From the NCBI GenBank assembly GCA_030613055.1, contig JAUWMR010000039.1, positions 1 through 38,194 on the forward strand: 38,194 bases of DNA. The letters run 5' to 3'. Every line of letters begins with the position of its first letter. Positions within the stretch are counted from its first letter, which is position 1. Shown here piece after piece: positions 31,159 to 38,194 of this stretch. The notes beneath the pieces were generated by a model. It had not been told where the DNA came from, did not search any database, and was given only the letters and a program-made list of their open reading frames with translations. The stretch is from Desulfobacteraceae bacterium (GTDB lineage Bacteria; Desulfobacterota; DSM-4660; Desulfatiglandales; Desulfatiglandaceae). The translations under genes were made by a program, and so were the position numbers.

Positions 31159-32388
31159 ATGGAAAATGTTTTTCATATATTTGAAGAAAGGGGTTTTGTT
31201 GAGCAGGTAACAGACAGGGGGCTTGTAATGAAACTATTGCGGGAGCCAACGACCTGCTACATCGGATTTGACCCAACCGCCAGCAGCTTTCACGTAGGGA
31301 GCCTTCTCCCAATCATGTCCCTGGTCCATATGCAGAGGGCAGGGCACAGGCCAATAGCGGTAATTGGCGGCGGTACAGGTCTTGTGGGCGATCCCAGTGG
31401 AAAAACAGAAATGCGCCCCATAATGACGCGTGAAAAGATTGATGAAAATGCTGAGTCATTGAAAAAGCAGCTCTCTCGTTTTATTGATTTCAGCAATGAA
31501 AAGGCCATCATGGTTAACAATGCTGACTGGCTGACCAGACTGGGTTATATTGATTTTCTAAGAGATATTGGCCGTCACTTTAGTGTGAACAGGATGTTGT
31601 CTGCCGAGAGTTACAGGGTAAGGCTTGAAACTGGGCTCAACTTCATTGAGTTTAATTATATGCTTCTTCAGGCTTATGACTTCTGGTACCTGTTCAAACA
31701 CTATGACTGCCGGCTCCAGATGGGTGGAAACGATCAATGGGGTAACATCCTTGCCGGAGTAGATTTAACAAGGCGGCTTGAGGGTGAGGCCATTTATGGC
31801 CTGACCTTTCCTCTTCTGACCACATCTTCAGGGATAAAAATGGGTAAAACGCATAAGGGTGCTGTTTGGCTTGATCCCGAATTGACCTCTCCTTATGAAT
31901 ACTACCAGTACTGGATCAATCAGGACGACCCTGACATTGCGCGCTTTTTGGCCCTTTTCACGCTTCTCCCCATGGACGATGTCAGGCGTCTCAGCGCCTT
32001 GAAAGACTCGGATATCAGAGAGGCAAAGGAGAGGCTGGCCTATGAGGCTACCTGTCTGTGCCATGGCCAGAAAGAGGCGGATCTGGCCCGTAAGGCTGCC
32101 CGGGAGCTATTTGGTCCTGACAAATCCGTGTCTTCCGAATCTATCCCTAATTACGGCATCGGTAAAGATAAGCTGTCAGACGGTTTGCCTGCCTATATCC
32201 TTTTTAAAAAAGCAGGCCTGTGCAAGACCCGGGGCGAGGCCCGCCGCCTAATTGCTCAAGGAGGAGGATATCTTAATGACCGGAGGATTGAAACCTTCGA
32301 TCAGACGATCAATTCAAGGGACTTTGAGAATGGTTTTTTGCTGCTAAGGGCGGGAAAAAAGAGATATGTGAGCGTTAGGGTAACATGA
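31159..32388 (+). CDS. tyrS: Tyrosyl-tRNA synthetase
   Basis: A 409 aa class I aminoacyl-tRNA synthetase. HIGH box as FHVGS (45-48) and KMSKS box as IKMGKT (about 226-231); tyrosine-binding LQAYDFW and MGGNDQWGNI are present; an S4 RNA-binding domain closes the protein (KTRGEARRLIAQGGGYLNDR). This belongs to the short TyrS type (about 400-425 aa). It charges tRNA-Tyr with tyrosine. The ATG overlaps no stop but sits one base after the rodZ stop, so translation is probably coupled. No T-box leader was seen. It ends the four-gene operon. Confidence 0.97.
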   Translation: MENVFHIFEERGFVEQVTDRGLVMKLLREPTTCYIGFDPTASSFHVGSLLPIMSLVHMQRAGHRPIAVIGGGTGLVGDPSGKTEMRPIMTREKIDENAESLKKQLSRFIDFSNEKAIMVNNADWLTRLGYIDFLRDIGRHFSVNRMLSAESYRVRLETGLNFIEFNYMLLQAYDFWYLFKHYDCRLQMGGNDQWGNILAGVDLTRRLEGEAIYGLTFPLLTTSSGIKMGKTHKGAVWLDPELTSPYEYYQYWINQDDPDIARFLALFTLLPMDDVRRLSALKDSDIREAKERLAYEATCLCHGQKEADLARKAARELFGPDKSVSSESIPNYGIGKDKLSDGLPAYILFKKAGLCKTRGEARRLIAQGGGYLNDRRIETFDQTINSRDFENGFLLLRAGKKRYVSVRVT

Positions 32389-32503
32389 TTGAAAGAACCT
32401 CCGGCCTTGTTTTTCTACTCTAACTCTTGACAGCTTTGTAACAAGCGTATCTGCTCAATAAATCGGGGTAAGTGCCTTTGCATACTAACCTACTGGATTC
32501 CCG

Positions 32504-32610
32504 CTTTCGCGGGAATGACAGGCACTTATCTCACTCCGTCATTCCCGCCCCGCATCAAGTGCGGGATAAACTACTGCGGGAATCCATGAGTAATATCCCT
32601 AAATATTGAG
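32504..32610. repeat. Dispersed repeat F, inverted copy 2
   Basis: Reverse complement of 19515-19620 with about six mismatches. It is made of two GGATTCCCGC/GCGGGAATGAC hairpins around CCGCATCAAGTGCGGG. The remainder of the 32389-32766 gap has a GTCATTGCGAACGAAG word (about 32636-32651) with a partial complement CTTCCGCAATG, the remains of another common hairpin repeat, and TTGACAGCTTTGTAAC at 32428, which might be part of a promoter. No gene. Confidence 0.75.
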
Positions 32611-32766
32611 CTAATACTAATAAGTCCTCATGCAGTCATTGCGAACGAAGAGGGGAATTTCTCCTCATTAATTCTTCCGCAATGGCGGGACGGAACAAAG
32701 CCGAATCTTCGAACAAGCCCAGGCTGATTTCCTCGAAACAAAATTATTTAAGAAATCTGTTAAAGC

Positions 32767-33720
32767 ATGAAAGACAAAAAAGACAAATCACGTCATCCTA
32801 AACCTAATTCCGCGAAGTCTGATTTAGCCCCCGTGATTCAGGATGAGAGAAGGGCCATTGTCCCCTATGATCCCCTCCAGATGTACCTGTCCGAGATAAA
32901 GAAGTATAATCTTCTGACCAGGGAAGAAGAAAAGGAGCTGGGCATCAGGGTCAGGGAAAAAAATGATGAAAAGGCGGCATATCGGCTTGTCACCTCGAAC
33001 CTGAGATTGGTTGTGAAAATTGCAATGGATTTTCACAGATACTGGACAAAGAATCTACTGGACTTGATCCAGGAGGGGAATGTGGGCCTTTTGCAGGCAG
33101 TGCGAAAATTTGATCCTTATCGTGGGATAAAGTTCTCGTATTATTCATCATTCTGGATTAAGGCTTACATGCTGAAATATATAATGGACAACTGGAAACT
33201 CGTAAAAATCGGAACCACACAAAGCCAGCGTAAATTATTTTTTAATCTGGCCAAGGAAAGAGAAAAATTGATTTCCCAGGGGTTTACTCCGGAGCCCAGG
33301 CTGCTGGCTGAACGTCTTGATGTTAAGGAAGAGGAAGTTGTGGAAATGACCCAGCGTTTAGGAGGATGGGAACTCTCCCTGAGTTCTCCTGTGGGAGAAG
33401 ATTCAAGAGAATCTTATGAAGCCCTGCTGCCGGATCCGGAAATAGGCATTGATGAACAACTCTCGGAAAAACAGGCCGTGAAGTTGTTTTATGAAAAACT
33501 AAAAGAGTTTCGCAAAACTCTTTCCGGAAAAGAGGCCGACATCTATGACAACCGGATCATGGCTGAGAAACCCCTGACGCTTCGAGAGCTTGGCGATAAA
33601 TATCATATTTCACGGGAGAGGGTTCGCCAAATACAGGAAAAAATTATAAATAACATCAGAGAATGGTTAAAAGAAGAGATACCGGATTTTAAAGAAGAAT
33701 ATTCTGATTTTTTAAAATGA
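32767..33720 (+). CDS. rpoH: RNA polymerase sigma-32 factor (heat shock)
   Basis: A 317 aa alternative sigma factor. Region 1.2/2: YLSEIKKYNLLTREEEKELG, then NLRLVVKIAMDFHR, LLDLIQEGNVGLLQAVRKFD and GIKFSYYSSFWIKAYMLKYI. The RpoH box QRKLFFNL at 154-161 sets it apart from RpoD/RpoS. Region 4: TLRELGDKYHISRERVRQIQ, helix-turn-helix for the -35 box. It directs RNA polymerase to heat-shock promoters; level and stability are normally controlled by DnaK and FtsH. Ribosome site weak (AAGAAA). The 5' region (32650-32766) may carry thermosensor structure, not shown here. The stop overlaps the start of the TPR gene, so heat shock or envelope stress may control that gene too. Confidence 0.93.
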   Translation: MKDKKDKSRHPKPNSAKSDLAPVIQDERRAIVPYDPLQMYLSEIKKYNLLTREEEKELGIRVREKNDEKAAYRLVTSNLRLVVKIAMDFHRYWTKNLLDLIQEGNVGLLQAVRKFDPYRGIKFSYYSSFWIKAYMLKYIMDNWKLVKIGTTQSQRKLFFNLAKEREKLISQGFTPEPRLLAERLDVKEEEVVEMTQRLGGWELSLSSPVGEDSRESYEALLPDPEIGIDEQLSEKQAVKLFYEKLKEFRKTLSGKEADIYDNRIMAEKPLTLRELGDKYHISRERVRQIQEKIINNIREWLKEEIPDFKEEYSDFLK

Positions 33721-35549
33721 AACATACAATCCACCTGATAGAGGACAGAATGCCGTCCCACAGAACAGCACGCTTAACACAAAAACGGCAAAAGTTATCT
33801 GAGTATTTGCGAGTTGCCTGTATCCTGGCATTTATTGTTTTTACAGGAATAATTTTTTCATGTGCAACTTATGATCCTGAAGGCGCTATACAGAGACCTG
33901 TACCGGTTGTCCCGGACATAAAAATCCCACAGGAACAGGAAGATCGCGTACAGGCAGGCTACAGATACTATACACTGGCCTCTATCGCGATATCCCGGGG
34001 CAGTTTAAAAGAAGCGCGTGTATACCTTGCAAAGGCCATTGAAAACGACCAGGAGTCGCTTTATCTGAACAGAAGGATGGCCCTGCTCTTGAAGAAGATG
34101 AAAGAATACACGGAAGCCCTTATCTATGCGCGAAAATGTGTGGACCTTGATCCGGAAAATGTCAGGAGCATGATGCTCTTAGGTGATGTATTTTCCCTTA
34201 TGGACAAGGATAACCTGGCCGTAGAGCAGTACAATAAGGTTCTGAATCTTGTCCCGGGAGAACAGAGAATAAGGCTTCTTCTCATTACCATCCTGATCAG
34301 GCAGGAGAAGTTCCAGAAGGCGCTGGACAACCTGAAAATACTGATAAACCAGAATCCAAAACTTGTAATCGCTCATTATTATTGCGGAAGGATTAACCTG
34401 GAAATGGACCGCTTCCAGAAAGCGGAGAATTCCTTTATGGAGGCATTAAAACTAAATCCGCGTTTAGAACCGGCCCTTTTCGACTTAGGGACACTTTATC
34501 AGATGACTAAAAGATATGCAGACGCGGCTAAAAGTTATGAGAAACTGCTCTCATTCAACTCTGAAAATATGCCGGTCAGGCTAAGACTGGTAGACCTGTA
34601 CTTCAAACTTGATCTCAAGGAAAAAGCGGCACAGCAGATACAGGAGATTAAAGAACAATCCAAGCCGGGTGAACCGGCAAGGCGGCGTCTCGGGCTCATG
34701 TATCTCAGGCAGGGGAAGATAGATGAATCCATTGAAGAGCTGGCTCTGATTGTTTCAGCGTGGCCGGATGATAATAAATCCAGATACTATTTAGCCGCCG
34801 CCTATGAAGAGAAAGGCGAAGTAGAAAAAGCGCTGGAACATTTCAGGCGCATCAATCAAAAGTCAGAATATTTTATCCCTGCTCAGTTGCAGATCGCATA
34901 CCTCCTCGATTCACAGAAAAAATATGATGAAGCGATCACTGTCCTTGAAAAGGCCATTGCCCTCGACAAAGAAAAAGTAGGGCTTTACCTGATGCTGTCG
35001 TCTGTCTATGAAACCAAAAAGGAATATGCCAGGGCCATAGAGGTCATTGAAGAAGGACTGAAGCGAGATAGTGGTAACATTGACATGATCTTCAGGCTCG
35101 GTGTCATCTTAGACAAGAGCGGTAACAAGGCAGCCTGTATTAAGAAGATGGAAAAAATCCTTGAAATCAATCCCGATCATGCGGATTCCTTGAATTATAT
35201 AGGGTATACATATGCCGAGCAGGGGATTAGACTTGATGAGGCCATGAAGTTGATTCGGAAGGCCCTAAAGCTAAAGCCTGAAAGCGGCTATATCATGGAT
35301 AGCTTAGGGTGGGTCTATTTCCAGAAAGGCCAGTATGATGAAGCTCTGCGCTGCCTGATAGAGGCGGCGAGACTCACAACCGATGATCCGACCATTACCG
35401 AGCACCTTGCAGATGCCTTTTTAAAAAAGGAAAGGTATAAGGAGGCCCTCAAACATTTTAAGAAGGCCCTTTCTTTGAAGAGCCCCAACGAAAAAAACTT
35501 AAAAGAAAAAATTTCTAAAGTAGAGCGTCTCTTAAAGCAGGAAAATTGA
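33717..35549 (+). CDS. TPR-repeat lipoprotein
   Basis: A 610 aa protein. An N-terminal hydrophobic segment ends in a lipobox (IIFSC at about residues 44-48), so it is probably an outer- or inner-membrane lipoprotein facing the periplasm; a second ATG at 33750 would give a shorter leader. The rest is about 14 tetratricopeptide repeats, clear examples being SLYLNRRMALLLKKMKEYTE, ARKCVDLDPENVRSMMLLGD and PESGYIMDSLGWVYFQKGQY. TPR arrays bind proteins, here perhaps for envelope assembly or secretion. It overlaps rpoH (ATGA) and the next gene (TTGA), so it is one operon with LolB-like and MBL genes. Confidence 0.9.
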   Translation: MKHTIHLIEDRMPSHRTARLTQKRQKLSEYLRVACILAFIVFTGIIFSCATYDPEGAIQRPVPVVPDIKIPQEQEDRVQAGYRYYTLASIAISRGSLKEARVYLAKAIENDQESLYLNRRMALLLKKMKEYTEALIYARKCVDLDPENVRSMMLLGDVFSLMDKDNLAVEQYNKVLNLVPGEQRIRLLLITILIRQEKFQKALDNLKILINQNPKLVIAHYYCGRINLEMDRFQKAENSFMEALKLNPRLEPALFDLGTLYQMTKRYADAAKSYEKLLSFNSENMPVRLRLVDLYFKLDLKEKAAQQIQEIKEQSKPGEPARRRLGLMYLRQGKIDESIEELALIVSAWPDDNKSRYYLAAAYEEKGEVEKALEHFRRINQKSEYFIPAQLQIAYLLDSQKKYDEAITVLEKAIALDKEKVGLYLMLSSVYETKKEYARAIEVIEEGLKRDSGNIDMIFRLGVILDKSGNKAACIKKMEKILEINPDHADSLNYIGYTYAEQGIRLDEAMKLIRKALKLKPESGYIMDSLGWVYFQKGQYDEALRCLIEAARLTTDDPTITEHLADAFLKKERYKEALKHFKKALSLKSPNEKNLKEKISKVERLLKQEN

Positions 35550-36352
35550 ATATCCTAAAGACAAAATATTTTATTATAACCTTCATGGCATGCCTGGGCC
35601 TTATCCTATTACAGGGCTGTGCCACTTACCCTGTCCGGCCCCCTTCTCCCCATTTTAGTCCTGTTGAAATTACCCGTATCGTTTCCGAACTCAGGGAGCA
35701 GGAAAGTCGGGTTCACACCTTTTTTTCCACCGGCCAGTTGACGGTGAAAAGCGAGGGTTCGGGATCCGAGTACAACATCCTCGTAGTAGGGACAAGGGAG
35801 GCGCAGAAAATAAAAATTGAAATCACACATTCATGGGGCCGCCCCATTCTTCATGTCCTGATCAATGAAAACGGGGTCCATGTCCTTTCATTTCCCGAGA
35901 AGCGATTGTACAAAGGGCAGCCTGGAACCTTTGTCTTGCCTGAGTTCTTTACAGGAAAACTGGATTTTGCTCAATTATGGGGCCTTGTAAGGGGATATCC
36001 TGTCCTCCGAAAACAAATTAAGTCCGCTTCGTCTTCAGGACATCAAATTGCCTTTAAAAACGAAAAAGGAGAAGAAGTGCAGGTGATGCATTTTTATGAT
36101 GAAAAAAAACTCCCCCGGCTAATTTCATTTCCAGGGGAGGCCACAGAAATGTTATTTTCGAAATTTGAAAAAAATATAAGAGGCATTTACTATGCCCGGA
36201 ATATTGTATTGGAAAATTCCGATAATAAAAGCATTCTGGCATTGAATTTCAAACAGATGGTCTTCAATATACCGATCCCCGAAGCAATATACAAACTGGA
36301 AAAGCCCTCTGATTTCAAATTGGTTCCCCTCAAAAGGTCACGAAAGGAGTAA
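35546..36352 (+). CDS. LolB-like outer-membrane lipoprotein
   Basis: A 268 aa protein starting at TTG overlapped with the upstream stop. Lipobox LQGC at C25 after a 20-residue hydrophobic stretch. The body (about 50-260) is a beta-rich barrel: VHTFFSTGQLTVKSEGSGSE, ILHVLINENGVHVLSFPEKR, LPEFFTGKLDFAQLWGLVRG and LALNFKQMVFNIPIPEAIYK, which is the wording of LolB/DUF4292-like proteins. LolB inserts lipoproteins into the outer membrane; members in deltaproteobacteria lack firm assignment. Neighbours are a TPR lipoprotein and rpoH, so an envelope role fits. Confidence 0.75.
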   Translation: MNILKTKYFIITFMACLGLILLQGCATYPVRPPSPHFSPVEITRIVSELREQESRVHTFFSTGQLTVKSEGSGSEYNILVVGTREAQKIKIEITHSWGRPILHVLINENGVHVLSFPEKRLYKGQPGTFVLPEFFTGKLDFAQLWGLVRGYPVLRKQIKSASSSGHQIAFKNEKGEEVQVMHFYDEKKLPRLISFPGEATEMLFSKFEKNIRGIYYARNIVLENSDNKSILALNFKQMVFNIPIPEAIYKLEKPSDFKLVPLKRSRKE

Positions 36353-36355
36353 ATA

Positions 36356-37960
36356 ATGATCAGGCTAAACTGTCTCGGTGCGGCAGGGTCTGTAACCGGA
36401 TCAAGTTTTCTCATTGAAAGCCCAGCCGGGAAAAGGGTCCTTGTAGATTGTGGCCTTTTCCAGGGCGGCAAGCTGATGGAAAGGCGTAACCGCGAAGACT
36501 GGGGTTTTGATCCAAAAGATATCAAGACCCTCTTTTTGACCCACGCCCACATAGACCACAGTGGAAAAATCCCCAAACTGGTAAAAGACGGTTTTAAAGG
36601 GAAGATCATCACATCCCCTCCGACGGCAGAGCTGTGCAAAATTATGCTTCTGGATTCCGCCCATATCCAGGAAATGGATGCCCAATGGCAGACACGCAAG
36701 AACAAACGCCAGTCAAGGGCGGAAATCCTGCCGCTCTATACCACTGAAGACGCAGAAGAGAGTCTCAAGCTTCTTTCTCCGGTAAAAAGGGACCAGATTA
36801 TCTCCGTTGAAACCGGCATAAAGGCGCGTCTCAGAAATGCGGGCCATATCTTAGGATCATCTATCCTGGAATTGTGGGTGGAGGAAAATAATGAGTCCAC
36901 CAAAATCGTTTTCTCGGGTGATTTAGGCAAAAAAGACCAATTGATCGTCAGGGATCCCCATGAGATCTTTGACGCGGACTACCTTTTTATTGAATCCACA
37001 TACGGCAACCGGCTGCACCGCACCTTTGACGACAGCAAGGAAGAACTCTTAGAGGCCATTCGCTACAGCGTATCTGAAGGTGAAAAGATCATTATCCCGG
37101 CCTTTGCCGTAGAAAGGACCCAGGAAATCCTCTATATCTTGGGGGAATTTCACAGGAATGGCTCCCTGCCGGACATTCCCGTATATCTTGACAGCCCCTT
37201 GGCCATCAAGGCCACAGGAGTCTTTCGGAAAAATAAAAAGTACTACGATGAAGAGGCCATGGCCATTGCGGACAAGGGATATGATCCATTTAACATGCCA
37301 AATCTTCGATTCACCGAGAGCACTAAGGACTCAATAGCTATTAACGAGAGAGCCGGTTCCGCAATCGTCATCGCGGGGAGTGGCATGTGTACGGCCGGGC
37401 GTATCAAGCACCACCTCAAGCATAATCTCTGGCGAAGGGGGGCAAGTATCATCATGGTCGGGTTCCAGGCCAAGGGAACCACTGGCCGCAGGATTGTAGA
37501 CGGTGCAAAGCAGGTAAAGATATTCAGGGAGAACGTGACTGTAAGGGCAAAAGTTTTCACTATCGGCGGTTTTTCAGCCCACGCCGACCAGAATGACCTT
37601 CTTGAATGGGTCTCCCATTTTGAGTCCAAACCCAGGGTTTTCATAATACATGGTGAGGCAACGGCCAGCGAGGTCCTGGCAACCAAGATTCAGGAAAGGT
37701 TTAACCTGATAACCCACATCCCAAAGTGGAAAGAACGGCTTATACTCAAGCCCAGGGAGGTTTCCATCGATGAATCCGCAGCCGTACAACCCCTGCCTGA
37801 TATTAAAACCATGATGTTAAATAGCCTTATTGATCTGGAAAACGAGCTCAAGTTGCTGAGAAAAAAGGTGAAAGCCGAGGAAATGAAAGAAAAGATAGAA
37901 GAGGAGGACGTGGATCAGCTTAAATACATACAGGAAGAGATCCAGCAGATCCTGTCTTAA
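36356..37960 (+). CDS. Beta-CASP metallo-beta-lactamase fold RNase-like protein
   Basis: A 534 aa protein. CLGAAGSVTGSSFLIES opens; the zinc site is LTHAHIDHSGKIP (HxHxDH) with further ligands in NAGHILGSSILEL and VFSGDLGKK. The beta-CASP insert (IIPAFAVERTQEILYILGEF, GSGMCTAGRIKHHL) and the RMMBL end (FTIGGFSAHADQNDLLEWV) make it a likely RNA exo- or endonuclease, like YSH1/CPSF73-type or RNase J relatives. The C-terminal 70 residues are an added coiled-coil. AAGGAG 6 bases before the ATG. Spaced 3 bases from the LolB-like gene, the last of this operon. Confidence 0.92.
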   Translation: MIRLNCLGAAGSVTGSSFLIESPAGKRVLVDCGLFQGGKLMERRNREDWGFDPKDIKTLFLTHAHIDHSGKIPKLVKDGFKGKIITSPPTAELCKIMLLDSAHIQEMDAQWQTRKNKRQSRAEILPLYTTEDAEESLKLLSPVKRDQIISVETGIKARLRNAGHILGSSILELWVEENNESTKIVFSGDLGKKDQLIVRDPHEIFDADYLFIESTYGNRLHRTFDDSKEELLEAIRYSVSEGEKIIIPAFAVERTQEILYILGEFHRNGSLPDIPVYLDSPLAIKATGVFRKNKKYYDEEAMAIADKGYDPFNMPNLRFTESTKDSIAINERAGSAIVIAGSGMCTAGRIKHHLKHNLWRRGASIIMVGFQAKGTTGRRIVDGAKQVKIFRENVTVRAKVFTIGGFSAHADQNDLLEWVSHFESKPRVFIIHGEATASEVLATKIQERFNLITHIPKWKERLILKPREVSIDESAAVQPLPDIKTMMLNSLIDLENELKLLRKKVKAEEMKEKIEEEDVDQLKYIQEEIQQILS

Positions 37961-38194
37961 TCATAACTGACCGCTGGCTAACACTTTAGTGTTTTGAAGA
38001 AATCGATCATGGCATGGATTGTTGTAGGGCCGCGGGGATCTCTTTTTCAAAACCCGCATATGCTTACATCATTACATGGCACGGCAGTTAGGACCTGAAA
38101 TTCAAGCAACGGACAGCCCCATCTAAAAATCTTCATGATTAAGGCCGCTATCACTGCGTTTCGGAGCGTAGCGTAGATCCCGCTATCGGGGCTC
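37961..38194. other. Window end; no gene seen
   Basis: There is no convincing reading frame or RNA gene. CTAACACTTTAGTGTT at about 37978-37993 can form a small hairpin (AACACT/AGTGTT) shortly after the MBL stop, followed by TTG rather than a T-run. The last 40 bases look like the start of a repeat (GATCCCGCTATCGGGGCTC), cut by the window edge. Confidence 0.35.

Noticed and set aside
32389-32766. A T-box or other riboswitch near tyrS/rpoH
   Set aside because: The gap follows tyrS, not precedes it, and the hairpins belong to a repeat found elsewhere in the window.
36190-36705. 171 codon minus-strand frame over the lolB-like/MBL junction
   Set aside because: Antisense to two well-supported genes with a good ribosome site for the second.

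Overview
The window looks like a chromosomal segment of a Gram-negative deltaproteobacterium (Desulfobacterota). The basis is the right-hand half: mfd next to an LD-carboxypeptidase gene, two periplasmic parvulin-type foldases, a RodZ-like protein, tyrS, a sigma-32 factor with a clear RpoH box, a TPR lipoprotein, a LolB-like lipoprotein and a long beta-CASP metallo-beta-lactamase. The placement is inferred from gene content and style; no rRNA or tRNA gene was seen. Window ends are arbitrary.

Layout. (1) 1-10.2 kb: dinB and a set of unrelated accessory genes, all on the minus strand (ankyrin membrane protein, ORF6N/PLD-like protein, PD-(D/E)XK-like protein, two small membrane proteins, RhuM, a TIGR04076-like protein, a BrnT-like toxin). 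Almost every gap here holds a short inverted-repeat element whose ends read GGGTCA...TTGAC. At least four kinds of element with different interiors share these ends. No transposase gene is present. (2) 10.2-18.4 kb: six more unrelated minus-strand genes (AAA-type ATPase, Nudix-like protein, zinc-finger acetyltransferase resembling eukaryotic Eco1/ESCO, two DUF5677-like helical proteins and two unknowns). Hairpin sites between them resemble integron attC sites. No integrase gene is visible, so this is best described as a possible cassette cluster lacking an integrase. (3) 18.2-19.4 kb: toxin-antitoxin wreckage, namely an intact hicAB pair, the 3' piece of a higA gene and an antitoxin gene followed by a toxin cut to about 20 codons. 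(4) 19.9-23 kb: a Fic AMP-transferase and a DUF4143 ATPase with what looks like a leaderless promoter. (5) 23.5-38 kb: housekeeping genes on the plus strand in tight operons: ldcA-mfd; ppiC-surA-rodZ-tyrS; rpoH-TPR-lolB-like-MBL.

The most unusual items are the ESCO-like acetyltransferase at 13776-14405, the attC-like cassette organisation, the ATPase plus Nudix-like pair at 10234-13510, and the GGGTCA-ended element families. All homology calls come from reading motifs by eye and would need profile searches to confirm.
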